Below, one piece after another: positions 19,391 through 27,670 of a stretch of 29,930 bases of DNA. The stretch covers positions 1 to 29,930 of the IMG/VR virus record IMGVR_UViG_3300046727_000502, one strand, 5' to 3'. A program made the translations under genes and the position numbers. The stretch is from a virus. Below the pieces are notes generated by a model. That model was not told the DNA's origin. It saw only the letters and a list, made by a program, of their open reading frames with translations, and did not search any database. Each line of letters starts with the position of its first letter. The first letter of the stretch is position 1.

Positions 19391-21105
19391 CCGCAACCCT
19401 GTCGCCCGCCGAAGCCGCCGCGTTGATCCGGGGATTCTCGGATCACAGCAAATTCTGCGAGCACCTGACCATCCGGAACAAGGAAGGCGTTGCGGTTCCC
19501 TACCGGACCTCGCCCGCGGGTCTCAAGCTCAACCGCGCGATCCGGAAGCAGGAACAGGCCGGCCAGCCGGTGCGCATCGCCATGCTGAAGGCCTCCCAGG
19601 TCTTCGCCTCGAGCGCCGTCGCTACTGAGATTTTCCGCCGTGTCCCGTTTTTCCCGGGCCGCCGCGCCCTGGTGCTCGCGGACACGGACCAGCATGCAGG
19701 CCTCGTTTTCGAGTATTACCAGCAGTACATTCGCAGCTATGAAGACAACCCCTACGGCTCGGAGTTCGACTCGGCCGTCAAGCTCCCCGAGCTGGTGAAG
19801 GACACAGACCGGCATATCCGATGGGGCAACGATTCCTCGATCCTGGTAGGGACCGCGAACAATGTGGAAGTGGGCAGAAGCGCCCCGTACAACTGGGTGC
19901 AGCTCTCCGAAGCGGCCTTCTACCGGGACATGGGAACGCTCATGACCGGCCTGATGCAGCGCGTCCCGAATTCCCCCGATTCGGGCGTCATCGTAGAATC
20001 GACCGCCAACGGCATGGGGGGCGACTTTTACGACCTCTGCCAGCGCGCCATGAACCCGCGGCAGGCGAGCGGCTGGGCCTTCGTCTTCTTTGCGTATTGG
20101 GAGCATCCGGAATACCGGTTAACGCCGGAGCCCGGCTTCAAAATCACGGCGGAAGAGCTGGGGGAGTTGCAGAAGTACAACCTCCGCCTCGATCAAATCG
20201 CCTGGAGACGCCGGCAGATCGAGACGGCCTGTGAAGGCAAGATCGAACGCTTCCGGCAGGAGTTCCCCGGCAACGCGCAGGAGGCATTCCAGGCGTCCGG
20301 TCGGACTATCTTCGACCTGGCGGCCATCGCCCGCATGCCGGTAGTGGACGACGCCCCCAGGGGCAAACTCGAAGTGGTCGAAGTAGGAATCGAGAAGCGG
20401 GTACAGTTCGTTCAAGGACTCGACGGACGCGGAGAAGTTGTCATTTACAAGATGCCGCGCAAGGGAGGCCGCTACATAATCGGCGCGGACCATGCCGAGG
20501 GGATCGACCCCAACGCGAAGATGGGCTCTTCGGACCCCGATTATTCTTCCGCCACTGTGATAGACGCGGATACCGGCGAAGAGGTCGCGAAGCTCAAAGA
20601 GCGCTACGAGCCGCATCCGTGGGCCACGCGGCTCTACTGGCTTGGCAAGTTTTACAACTGGGCCTTCATTTGCCCGGAGCAGAAGGCGGTAGGGAAAGCG
20701 GTAATCGGGCATCTGCTTACCCTTCAGTATCCGCTGGAACTGATCTACTCAAAGCAGCGCGACCCGAGCGACCGCAGAAGCCCCATGCTCCAGGAACTCG
20801 GCTTCGACACCAACACCGTGTTTCGGCCGGTGCTGATCTCCGGACTAGACCAGGCGCTCCGCGAAAGCTCGATCCGCCTCCACGACCCGGAGACGATTGC
20901 GCAGTTGCGGCAATTCGTGCGGAAGCCGAACGGCCGGGAAGAGGGCATCAGCCACGATGACGATGTGTTCGGCTTGGCCCTGTGCGTCGAAGGCCTCCCG
21001 TACGCGCGCAAGGCATTCCTCTACCGGGAAGCGCAGGACAAGCAGACCAGCACCTGGAAACCGCAGCGGTACGGACAGCAAGCGAGAGATGACGATGACG
21101 ACTGA
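19387..21105 (+). CDS. terL: Terminase large subunit (packaging ATPase-nuclease)
   Basis: A 572-residue motor that pumps DNA into the procapsid and cuts the concatemer. The ATPase domain has a Walker A position reading LKASQVFASS (67-76), a Walker B-like WVQLSEAAF (170-178) with Glu175, and coupling motif VIVESTANG (201-209). The nuclease domain has IIGADHAEG (Asp368), CPEQKAVG (Glu431) and SHDDDVFGLAL (Asp524-526). The usual P-loop of relatives is roughly KxRQxGxS; here Arg and Gly are replaced by Ser and Phe, which is unusual. The other motifs are intact. It starts within the small-subunit stop codon. Confidence 0.92.
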   Translation: MTATLSPAEAAALIRGFSDHSKFCEHLTIRNKEGVAVPYRTSPAGLKLNRAIRKQEQAGQPVRIAMLKASQVFASSAVATEIFRRVPFFPGRRALVLADTDQHAGLVFEYYQQYIRSYEDNPYGSEFDSAVKLPELVKDTDRHIRWGNDSSILVGTANNVEVGRSAPYNWVQLSEAAFYRDMGTLMTGLMQRVPNSPDSGVIVESTANGMGGDFYDLCQRAMNPRQASGWAFVFFAYWEHPEYRLTPEPGFKITAEELGELQKYNLRLDQIAWRRRQIETACEGKIERFRQEFPGNAQEAFQASGRTIFDLAAIARMPVVDDAPRGKLEVVEVGIEKRVQFVQGLDGRGEVVIYKMPRKGGRYIIGADHAEGIDPNAKMGSSDPDYSSATVIDADTGEEVAKLKERYEPHPWATRLYWLGKFYNWAFICPEQKAVGKAVIGHLLTLQYPLELIYSKQRDPSDRRSPMLQELGFDTNTVFRPVLISGLDQALRESSIRLHDPETIAQLRQFVRKPNGREEGISHDDDVFGLALCVEGLPYARKAFLYREAQDKQTSTWKPQRYGQQARDDDDD

Positions 21106-21325
21106 ACTAGTGAGCAGACCCTACCAGCCGGATCCGGCGCAGTGCTGCGAGGCTTGCGTATTCGGAATGGGGCACCACGCGAAATGGTGCGAACACGCCT
21201 GGTGTTTCTGCGGACGCGAACGGACGAAATTGCAGGGCGTGATGGACGGATCCACGGGACAGTTGCACTACGAGATGCGCTGTCCTGTCCATTTCTTCCT
21301 CTCCTATGAAGCGGCGCATGCCTAA
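21089..21325 (+). CDS. Cys-rich small protein A (78 aa), tandem paralogue
   Basis: A 78-residue protein with PDPAQCCEACVFGMGHHAKWC, read as QCCEACVF and HHAKWC, then WCFCGRE and MRCPVHF. At least eight Cys and several His suggest one or two metal sites. It shares the block PDPxQCCxACVFxxGxHAxWC with the next gene. The ATG at 21089 or 21095 is possible. It overlaps the terminase 3' end by 17 bases. Function unknown. Confidence 0.65.
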   Translation: MTMTTELVSRPYQPDPAQCCEACVFGMGHHAKWCEHAWCFCGRERTKLQGVMDGSTGQLHYEMRCPVHFFLSYEAAHA

Positions 21326-21500
21326 ATCCTTCCAGATCCAGCCGGACCCGCAGCAGTGCTGCGATGCCTGTGTCTTCAAGAGCGGGAAGCATGCCGACTG
21401 GTGCCCCGTTGCGGAAGCATGGCGGCAATACTACGCGCCCATCGAAGCAGCGGGAGGCATGTCTTATCAATACAACCCGCTCAACGGACTTCCAAAATAG
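21318..21500 (+). CDS. Cys-rich small protein B (60 aa), tandem paralogue
   Basis: A 60-residue protein starting MPKSFQIQPDPQQCCDACVF, followed by GKHADWC and a short helical end. It is paralogous to the previous gene over about 23 residues. The start at 21318 is preferred because the same MPKSFQI start recurs on the portal protein; an ATG at 21306 is in frame too. The TAG overlaps the portal GTG. Confidence 0.6.
   Translation: MPKSFQIQPDPQQCCDACVFKSGKHADWCPVAEAWRQYYAPIEAAGGMSYQYNPLNGLPK
21319..21339 (+). repeat. 21-bp direct repeat, copy 1 (gene-start duplication)
   Basis: Starts TGCCTAAATCC and covers the first codons of Cys-rich protein B. It is identical to 21501-21521 at the portal start, 182 bp away. 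The shared DNA codes PKSFQI in both genes. Confidence 0.9.
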
Positions 21501-23725
21501 TGCCTAAATCCTTCCAGATCCTTCTTTCCACCGCGGAACGGTCCAAGCTCGTAACCCGCATTGAGCAGGACGCGGGCAACTGCCTGGCGACGCATCGGCG
21601 CTGGGCCGACCGCTGCGCCGGCTGGATGCAGAAGTGGGAAGCGCGCGCGGATCCTCCGGCAAAGCCCGGCGAGGAATCGAATCCCAACCACGTCGTACCG
21701 CTGCTGCAGTGGCAGTGCTTCAACAAGCTGGCGCGGGATCTGCAGGCGCTGCTGGGCGAGGACGCGGAGATCACCGCGCGCCCCACGGGCCCGCAGGACC
21801 AGAAGAATGTGGCGAAGATCGGCCGCTACATGACCAGCCGCGTGTTCGACCAGATGGAGCTGATTAACCCTCTGTGCGAATTCGAGTTTCGCCGCATCCT
21901 GAACGGGTGGGCGGCGGCCTATCGTCCCTGGTGGCGCCGGGAGTACGACTCCATCATCGGCGGCAAGCGCCAGCGCGTGTGCGACTACGAAGGTCCCGGC
22001 TTCTTCCCGCTAGAGCCCGACCATTTGATGGTCCCTCCGGAGCGCGGCGTGCGCTCGATCCAGGAATTCAGCCACGTGATTCGCCGCGTGCGCGTCACGA
22101 TAGACGATCTGGTGCGAGGCGATGGCACGCTCTACCAAGGAACCAGCAAGCCCGAGATGATCGCCCGGCTCATCAACTGGGCGAAGACCGCACCGACCAA
22201 CGATTACACCCTGCAGGGGCAAGCCCCCGTGATTGCAGAGCGCGAGAGATCCGAAGGCGTGGACTATGAGAACTTCATGCTGGGCCGCCGGTCTCTCTGG
22301 ATCTGGGAGTGGTACGGTTTTTGGCGCCCACTGAAGAAGCGGACGAGGGACGCGGAGATTGACGACCTCGAGAACCGCGCGCAGTACGAAACCGACTTCG
22401 TGATCAAGTTCATCCCGGGGATGCGCGAAATCATCGGCGTGCAGGACCTGCTCGAGCTGTACCCCAAGATGCGCAAGCGCCGCCCATTCGTGGAATCGAC
22501 GCTAATCAAGGACGGCACCTACAGGCCTAAGGGCTTTGGGGCGCTGCTCGAGGACATCGAAGACGAGCTCACCGCCAACTCCCGCCTATTCGCCGCGGCC
22601 GGCGAGCTTTCGGTGTGGCCTATCGTGTTCTTCAAGCCCGGCGGCGCGCTCAACCCAGGCCCGATGAAAATGGGCCCGCGCATGGCCTACCCAACCGACG
22701 ATCCCGCCAGCGTCAACGTCATCAAGCTGAATCCGAATCTCGACTTTGCAGTCGCCCGCCAGCAAGACTTGATCACTACAGCCGAGCGGGTCACCAACAT
22801 CAACGATCAGTCCATGGGCCGCGCCATGTCGCAGCCCAACGCGCCCAAGACGGCGACCGGCCAGCTCGCCTTAATCGAAGAAGGCAACGTGCGCGCCTAT
22901 CTGGACTCGACGATTCTCCGTGAGGACATGGAGCAAATCATCGGGGATTTCTGGGACCTCGACGTGGATATGGTTCCCAAGACCGAGCCGGGGTTGTTCT
23001 TCCGCGTGACCGAGGAGCAAGCCAATGGGTTGTTCGATGTAAAGCAGGGCGGGGCCTTCATGAAACCCGATGAATTCGGAGGACGCTACGACTTCCGCCT
23101 GAAATTCGCTACCAGCGTCTACGCGCGCCAGCAGAAGAAAGCCGAATTCTTCACCTTCTACCAGGCCGCAGTGCTCAATCCGCTGGTGATGCAGAATCCC
23201 AAGGCCCTGTGGGTGCTGCTCAACCGCCTAGCGAAAGAGTGCGGCATCGATGACTTCGAGAGCTTCATTCCGAAGCCCCCGGATCTCGACACGCCCAAAG
23301 ATCCCAAGGACGAATGGGCCGAAATGTTGCAAGGGGAGACCGTCGAGGTCAACCCGCAAGACAACGACCAGGCGCATGTGCAACAGCACGTCATGGATCT
23401 CGAAGACGAGCGCAAAGATCCAGACCGCGACGTGCAGGCCATCCAGTTAATGGTGAAACATATCCTGGACCACCACCAGCAGATGCGCATTAAGATGCTA
23501 ATGCAGGCCCAGGTGCAGCAGTTGGCGCAGCACATGGCCGCCAACCCCGGGGCGCTCCAGGAACTGCAACAGCTCTACCAGCCGCAGAACCCCCAGCAGC
23601 CCGGCGGCGCCGCCAACAAAACCCCGCTCGGCGCTCCGCCGGCCGGTGCGCCCGGATCGGTCCCGCCGCCGCCCGGCCAGGTCGGATCGAGCGCCGCCCC
23701 GCAGCCGCATGAGGGGATGCTGTGA
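21500..23725 (+). CDS. Portal protein (podovirus-like)
   Basis: A 741-residue portal subunit, twelve of which would form the ring for DNA entry. A helical N-terminus (RIEQDAGNCLATHRRWADRC) leads to the core with LQALLGEDAEITARP, then WEWYGFW and IPGMREIIGVQDLLELYP. The later segment AERVTNINDQSMGRA is followed by TATGQLALIEEGN, as seen in podovirus portals. The last ~100 residues are Gln/Pro-rich. The GTG at 21500 overlaps the preceding TAG; the first six residues copy those of protein B. The frame extends upstream without a better start. Family assignment rests on size, composition and place after the terminase. Confidence 0.85.
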   Translation: MPKSFQILLSTAERSKLVTRIEQDAGNCLATHRRWADRCAGWMQKWEARADPPAKPGEESNPNHVVPLLQWQCFNKLARDLQALLGEDAEITARPTGPQDQKNVAKIGRYMTSRVFDQMELINPLCEFEFRRILNGWAAAYRPWWRREYDSIIGGKRQRVCDYEGPGFFPLEPDHLMVPPERGVRSIQEFSHVIRRVRVTIDDLVRGDGTLYQGTSKPEMIARLINWAKTAPTNDYTLQGQAPVIAERERSEGVDYENFMLGRRSLWIWEWYGFWRPLKKRTRDAEIDDLENRAQYETDFVIKFIPGMREIIGVQDLLELYPKMRKRRPFVESTLIKDGTYRPKGFGALLEDIEDELTANSRLFAAAGELSVWPIVFFKPGGALNPGPMKMGPRMAYPTDDPASVNVIKLNPNLDFAVARQQDLITTAERVTNINDQSMGRAMSQPNAPKTATGQLALIEEGNVRAYLDSTILREDMEQIIGDFWDLDVDMVPKTEPGLFFRVTEEQANGLFDVKQGGAFMKPDEFGGRYDFRLKFATSVYARQQKKAEFFTFYQAAVLNPLVMQNPKALWVLLNRLAKECGIDDFESFIPKPPDLDTPKDPKDEWAEMLQGETVEVNPQDNDQAHVQQHVMDLEDERKDPDRDVQAIQLMVKHILDHHQQMRIKMLMQAQVQQLAQHMAANPGALQELQQLYQPQNPQQPGGAANKTPLGAPPAGAPGSVPPPPGQVGSSAAPQPHEGML
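21501..21521 (+). repeat. 21-bp direct repeat, copy 2 (portal start)
   Basis: Identical to 21319-21339. It suggests a local duplication or recombination event that gave the portal gene its present 5' end. Confidence 0.9.
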
Positions 23726-23964
23726 CCCCTGAGCCGTACGACTCCGCCGAACTCGACGCATTGATCGAGTTGGAACGCTCCCCCGGCTATGCACTCATCC
23801 GGGCGCGGTACGAATTCATGCTCGAGCGGAAGCGTCAGGAACTCGAGAAGCCGCACGATGAAGCCAAGACGGCGCAGATCCGGGGCGAGATTGCGATGCT
23901 GCGCGATGTCTTTTGGATCATCGAGAACTTGAAACAGGAAATCCTCGCGCAGTTGAAGGAGTAA
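23722..23964 (+). CDS. Small coiled-coil head-region protein (80 aa)
   Basis: An 80-residue protein, almost wholly charged helix (ALIRARYEFMLERKRQELEK, then FWIIENLKQEILAQLKE). The GTG at 23722 overlaps the portal stop (GTGA). Its position between portal and scaffold suggests an assembly accessory; no family recognised. Confidence 0.65.
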   Translation: MTPEPYDSAELDALIELERSPGYALIRARYEFMLERKRQELEKPHDEAKTAQIRGEIAMLRDVFWIIENLKQEILAQLKE

Positions 23965-23968
23965 ATCT

Positions 23969-24217
23969 ATGGCGAAATTGACGATGGCGCAACGGCGCGC
24001 CCTTCCCAAATCCGACTTTGCGGTCCCCTCGAAAGCCCCTGGTCCGGGATCGTACCCGATGCCCGACAAAGGCCACATGGTGGCGGCCAAGAGCATGTCG
24101 TCGCGCTTCGGAAGCCCCGCAGACAAGGCCGCCGTGGCGAAAAAAGCAAAGAACAAATTTGGAAAGCCCAAGTCCGCCTGGGCCGGTGTCGCCAATCAGA
24201 TGTTAGGAAGGCAATGA
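23969..24217 (+). CDS. Small basic phage protein with NALP/YPMPDKGH-type signature
   Basis: An 82-residue basic protein with LTMAQRRALPKSDFAVP, then YPMPDKGH and a Lys-rich helix with AAVAKKAKNKFGKP. This matches a common phage motif set (RxALPxSxFA, YPxxDxxHA) found in small proteins and at the ends of head proteins. The role is unclear. It starts five bases after the preceding stop, and its TGA overlaps the next ATG. Confidence 0.7.
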   Translation: MAKLTMAQRRALPKSDFAVPSKAPGPGSYPMPDKGHMVAAKSMSSRFGSPADKAAVAKKAKNKFGKPKSAWAGVANQMLGRQ

Positions 24218-24363
24218 GGATCGGATTCCGTAAGCCGGGGCTGGTTTTTGTGGTCTACCTCAGACGCCAGTTTTCGCTCGAAGTGTGGATCAGGCGGGTA
24301 GGATTCGGTTTCGGGATGAATCCTAAGTTTGAGGTGTGGCACTACTGGGGACCTTCCAGATGA
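24214..24363 (+). CDS. Small aromatic-rich protein (49 aa)
   Basis: A 49-residue, basic, aromatic-rich protein (RKPGLVFVVYLRRQF, then FGMNPKFEVWHYWGP) of beta-strand character. GGAAGG precedes the ATG. The start overlaps the previous stop, and its stop overlaps the next start (ATGA at both ends), which supports translation. Function unknown. Confidence 0.55.
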   Translation: MRIGFRKPGLVFVVYLRRQFSLEVWIRRVGFGFGMNPKFEVWHYWGPSR

Positions 24364-24593
24364 ACCGCGGCGGCCCGCTGCTGATCGTGGCGGCGCTGAT
24401 TGCAGGCTTCTTCGTGGGTGGCCGGCTGGCGGCGGGAAATGCCGGTTTCGAGCTGCCTATGCGCTGGAATCTCTTCGCCCGCCACGCCAATGCCTATATC
24501 CAAGTGCTCGAAGCGAACCCCGCGAAACGGCAGCAGAACAAAGACCGGCTTAACCGCGAGTGGGAGGCATTGTACCGCTGTGAGTGTTTTTAG
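24360..24593 (+). CDS. Signal-anchored small protein (77 aa)
   Basis: A 77-residue protein with an N-terminal membrane segment (LLIVAALIAGFFVGGRLAAG) and a helical tail (ANAYIQVLEANPAKRQQNKD) ending in CECF. The ATG at 24360 has GGGGAC seven bases upstream; a GTG at 24336 is less likely. It could be a small tail or lysis accessory. No family recognised. Confidence 0.6.
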   Translation: MNRGGPLLIVAALIAGFFVGGRLAAGNAGFELPMRWNLFARHANAYIQVLEANPAKRQQNKDRLNREWEALYRCECF

Positions 24594-24930
24594 CCCAGCC
24601 TTCTATATCGGCGTCCGCTGCCATTATTGCAACAAATTCCGAGCGCCTTTCGACATCCTGCACCAGCCGGGCGGCGTACAGATCTGCACCGGCTGCGAGC
24701 AGCGGCACCTGGAAGCGCTCGAAGCCATCGGTACCGGCAACTTTCTGGGGGAGTGCTCGGAGTGCCACAAGACCGCAGAGCAGTTGCACAGTCCGAGCGG
24801 CCAGATGGCAATGCACTTTGAAGACGGCAAGTACCGGGCTATGTGCGTCGAGTGCGATCGCGCATACGTCCCCAAGCGCCGCGAGTTGTACGGGGAAACC
24901 GAGTACGGCCACGGTCTCAAATTGAAGTAG
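24580..24930 (+). CDS. Four-CxxC zinc-binding protein (116 aa)
   Basis: A 116-residue protein with four Cys-x2-Cys knuckles: CHYC (14-17), CTGC, CSEC and CVEC, giving two likely zinc ribbons. The gap between pairs includes a helix (EQRHLEALEAIG). The GTG at 24580 is the only start before the first knuckle and overlaps the upstream gene. GGGAGG lies 12 bases upstream. Such proteins usually bind nucleic acid or partner proteins; the specific role is unknown. Confidence 0.65.
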   Translation: MSVFSPAFYIGVRCHYCNKFRAPFDILHQPGGVQICTGCEQRHLEALEAIGTGNFLGECSECHKTAEQLHSPSGQMAMHFEDGKYRAMCVECDRAYVPKRRELYGETEYGHGLKLK

Positions 24931-25093
24931 GCCGGATTAACGGCGGAAGTCCGAAGATCATTCGTTCCTCGGCTTCAACTCTGTCGCGTATGGACTGCGC
25001 CAACGTTTCACAAATCTGATCCTCGATAACTCCCCGTCTGGTGACCTCTTTCGATAAGAGCACCTCATCCGGGATGATTGCCCGCCCGTCCAT
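24917..25093 (-). CDS. Opposite-strand small protein (58 aa) between late genes
   Basis: A 58-residue protein with good coding character: IPDEVLLSKEVTRRGVIEDQ, then a helix, LAQSIRDRVEAEERMIFGLP. AGAGGA is present but 15 bases from the ATG, so the start is not firm. It overlaps the convergent zinc-ribbon gene by 14 bases. It is one of three short leftward genes inside the rightward late region. Confidence 0.45.
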   Translation of the reverse strand: MDGRAIIPDEVLLSKEVTRRGVIEDQICETLAQSIRDRVEAEERMIFGLPPLIRPTSI

Positions 25094-25179
25094 AGAACCA
25101 GTTTAACGTCCTCTCTGCCGATGCGCGAACGTCTCCACCGGAGCTTCGAGCACGCGCAGGTAATACCAAAAAGGAGAAT

Positions 25180-26037
25180 ATGATACCCGAGCCAGTGGTC
25201 GAAGCCGACCCTAAAAACCCTCCTGCGTCCCAACCGGGCCAGGGCAAAGATAAAGACGCCTACACGCCTTTGAGTAAAGAACAGGCAGAGTCGCTACAAC
25301 GCGAACGCGATGAAGCCAAAGAATCGGAGCGCTACTGGGCGGGAATGGCGCGCAACGGCGGCGGGAGACAGGCCGAGTCCGCCGGGGAAGTGAACAACGA
25401 TCCCGACGCCAACGAGTTCCTGGACCCCGAGGCCAACGGCGGAATCGACGGCGACACCCCGGAGCAATTGGTGGATGAACTGGCGGCCAAGGGCGTAGGG
25501 GCCCTCAAGGCGCGCGGCTTCGTGACCGCGGCAGACGCCCAGAGGCTGGCCACGGACATAGCCCTGAAGGTCTCCCGGGAATTGATCGCCCGGGAACGTG
25601 GCAAGATTACCAGCGACAACACGCTCATGTCGGACTTCCCTGAGTTGCGGGACAACGAATCGGATCTCTTCAAGGCAACCAGGGCCATCTACCAGAAAGC
25701 CATCGCCATGGACCCAGAGGCCCGCAAAACGCCGGTAGCCCTGTATCTGGCGGCCACCGCAGCCAAAGCGGCGCTCAAACCGAAAGCGCCGGCCAAACCC
25801 GCGGCGCTCGACCCGGAGGAAGAGGACCTGTACGAGCGGGCGGGCGAAACCGAAGCCGAACGTCGGCAGCGCATCGCCTCGCAGACCCCCAACAGAAACC
25901 GGGGCGACCTCGACGACAGCGATACCGCGATCGGGCCCGAAGCGCGGGCGGTGCTGAAACAGATGGGCGGAGTTACGGATGAACAGTTCCTAGCGTCCAG
26001 GAAAGAGACGGCCAATATGCGAGGGAGGCGAAGGTAA
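25180..26037 (+). CDS. Probable capsid scaffolding protein
   Basis: A 285-residue acidic, helical, low-hydrophobic protein. Residues 1-110 look disordered. Helices follow (ADAQRLATDIALKVSRELIA, then ALYLAATAAKAALKPKAPAK). The tail is acidic then basic and ends NMRGRRR. Size, charge and place between portal and capsid match phage scaffolds, which guide capsid assembly and then leave. AAGGAG lies just before the ATG. The stop overlaps the next start (TAATG). Confidence 0.7.
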   Translation: MIPEPVVEADPKNPPASQPGQGKDKDAYTPLSKEQAESLQRERDEAKESERYWAGMARNGGGRQAESAGEVNNDPDANEFLDPEANGGIDGDTPEQLVDELAAKGVGALKARGFVTAADAQRLATDIALKVSRELIARERGKITSDNTLMSDFPELRDNESDLFKATRAIYQKAIAMDPEARKTPVALYLAATAAKAALKPKAPAKPAALDPEEEDLYERAGETEAERRQRIASQTPNRNRGDLDDSDTAIGPEARAVLKQMGGVTDEQFLASRKETANMRGRRR

Positions 26038-26672
26038 TGTCGAAATCGAAAAGCGAGCAGATCCGCGAGAACCAGGAGGCGGCCGGCATTCCCGACTCGC
26101 GCACGTTTACGGCGCCGGACGGCGAACTGGAAGGCGGCGTGTCCCGGATCCGCCAGTGTCACATCAACGGCGTACTCATTGGCGAGATGCCCTTGGGGCC
26201 GGAAGTGCTCTCCGCGCTGGACTACTGGGCGACCGATGAGGGTATCGCCGAACGCAACGCACGGCCGGAGATGCGCGAACCGAGCGGTATTTCACTGGGA
26301 GTCGACGGCTTCGGCAAAGCCTTGCAACAGCGGCGCGATGACGTGAAAGACCGCGACATCAATCTCTACGAGGCCCGCGACCCCTTCAAAGAAGCGGCCC
26401 AATTCGCAGGCCCGAACATGCGGCCCAAGATGCTCTCCGGGGACGCCATCAAAAACGGGGGCACCGGGGACTGGGACATCGTGAAGTATCCAACAGACCA
26501 CGCGCGGGCCGGCGAACCGGTGAAAGTGCGCGACATGGTACTGGGCCAGATGCCCGAAGCCAAAGCGAAGGCGCGTAACGAGCATTACCGCGCCCGCGGC
26601 AACAATATGCTGAAGCAGATCAGTGAAAAGTGGAAGGCCGAAGGCGGCAAGACCGCCGTAGCCGATCAGTAA
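26037..26672 (+). CDS. Hypothetical head-region protein (211 aa)
   Basis: A 211-residue hydrophilic protein with strands (SRIRQCHINGVLIGEMPLG), a charged centre (QQRRDDVKDRDINLYEARDP) and a basic helical end (LKQISEKWKAEGGKTAVADQ). No family recognised. It is coupled to the scaffold gene by TAATG. Its last 28 bases are copied with one change at 26863-26890. Probably a minor structural or assembly protein. Confidence 0.65.
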   Translation: MSKSKSEQIRENQEAAGIPDSRTFTAPDGELEGGVSRIRQCHINGVLIGEMPLGPEVLSALDYWATDEGIAERNARPEMREPSGISLGVDGFGKALQQRRDDVKDRDINLYEARDPFKEAAQFAGPNMRPKMLSGDAIKNGGTGDWDIVKYPTDHARAGEPVKVRDMVLGQMPEAKAKARNEHYRARGNNMLKQISEKWKAEGGKTAVADQ

Positions 26673-26821
26673 ATCAAGTGTTTGTGATCGGGGCACAAGA
26701 AGAGCATTTGGGGCATAAGGAAGTTCCAGCCTTCCCCTAAATCGTCCGCCGGTAACAGACGGCGGCAACTCTTCACAGCGCAGTAAATCGGCCTCAGATC
26801 CTCTAACGTCAGTCTGATCAT
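26666..26821 (-). CDS. Opposite-strand small zinc-motif protein (51 aa)
   Basis: A 51-residue protein starting MIRLTLEDLRPIYCAVKSC and ending FLCPDHKHLIY. Cys14, Cys19, Cys43 and His46 are spaced as in a compact zinc-binding fold (the CPxH end is common in small metal-binding proteins). No Shine-Dalgarno is evident. It overlaps the convergent gene's stop by seven bases. It occupies about a third of what would otherwise be a 458-bp gap. Confidence 0.45.
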   Translation of the reverse strand: MIRLTLEDLRPIYCAVKSCRRLLPADDLGEGWNFLMPQMLFLCPDHKHLIY

Positions 26822-27130
26822 CCGCACTAGTTCAACGTACCACGCGAAGCAGGCGCGTCCAGCGGTAAGACCGCCGTAGCCGATCAGTAAGCACCAAACG
26901 GGACAGGGGTACGGGCCTTACTCGGCAACCGATATCGGCTAGCCGACCATACCGTCCTTCGGCTCTCCGCCCCGTCTGGTCTGCGCAGTAAGCGACTTTT
27001 ATTAGAACACGCGAAGCAGGCGCGTCCAGCAGTACCGTCCCTCTAGGGCACCCGGACGCGGTTTCCACCTCGACCCAGCCAAGGTCTTCGCTCCTTTGAG
27101 GCAATCGCAAATCACAGGAGTGAAATCTCT
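26822..27130. other. Duplication- and palindrome-rich gap before the head genes
   Basis: No convincing gene. 26863-26890 copies the end of the upstream gene (26645-26672, 27 of 28 bases). A 23-bp sequence starting CACGCGAAGC occurs at 26841-26863 and exactly again at 27008-27030. Overlapping palindromes CCGATATCGG (26929-26938) and TCGGCTAGCCGA (26935-26946) lie between. AGGAG precedes the decoration-like gene. A late promoter is expected here, but none is clear. Confidence 0.55.
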
Positions 27131-27670
27131 ATGGCAAACGTAAACTCGGTCTTCGGCTTCCGGCCGACGATGCGAACATTCACCGGAGGCTCGGGCACCG
27201 GGATTCCGGCTCACAAAATCGTGGGCGATGGCGTGGCTCTCTACATCGGAGATGCTGTCAACCAGGCCAACGGCGCCACCAAATCCACCCGCGCCATCAA
27301 GGCCGCAGCCAACGCCGGGACGAGCGTCGTTCTGGGCGTCAACCTGATCTACGGCGCCGTCTCGACGCTCACCGACCACATCATCGTGCTGGCCGCCAGC
27401 GCCATCTTCCTGGCGCAGTTGGACGGTTCGTCCAACAACTACACCAACGCCAAAGCCAGCTACAACGCGAACCTCAACTTTTCGGCGGGCAGCGCCACGA
27501 CCAAGATCTCTGGTATGGCTTTGGTCGAATCGACCATCGCCACCACCAACACGCTCGACGCCAAGATGCGCGGCCTCTACCAGTCGCCCAACAACACGTC
27601 CGGTCAGTACGCGGTCGTGTATATGAGCTTCAACAACTTGGTCGATGCGGACCAGAAGGCGGGCATCTAA
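27131..27670 (+). CDS. Head decoration-like structural protein
   Basis: A 179-residue protein, Ala/Gly/Thr/Ser-rich and strand-rich. It begins MANVNSVFGFRPTMR, a start typical of phage structural proteins encoded next to the major capsid gene, with GxxPAHKIVGDGVALY further on. It contains no cysteine. AGGAG lies ten bases before the ATG, and the stop abuts the capsid start, consistent with high co-expression. Probably decorates or stabilises the head; assignment is by position and style. Confidence 0.7.
   Translation: MANVNSVFGFRPTMRTFTGGSGTGIPAHKIVGDGVALYIGDAVNQANGATKSTRAIKAAANAGTSVVLGVNLIYGAVSTLTDHIIVLAASAIFLAQLDGSSNNYTNAKASYNANLNFSAGSATTKISGMALVESTIATTNTLDAKMRGLYQSPNNTSGQYAVVYMSFNNLVDADQKAGI

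Noticed and set aside
19237-20106. 289-codon minus-strand frame opposite the terminase
   Set aside because: The plus strand carries terminase motifs throughout; the minus frame has no recognisable domain.
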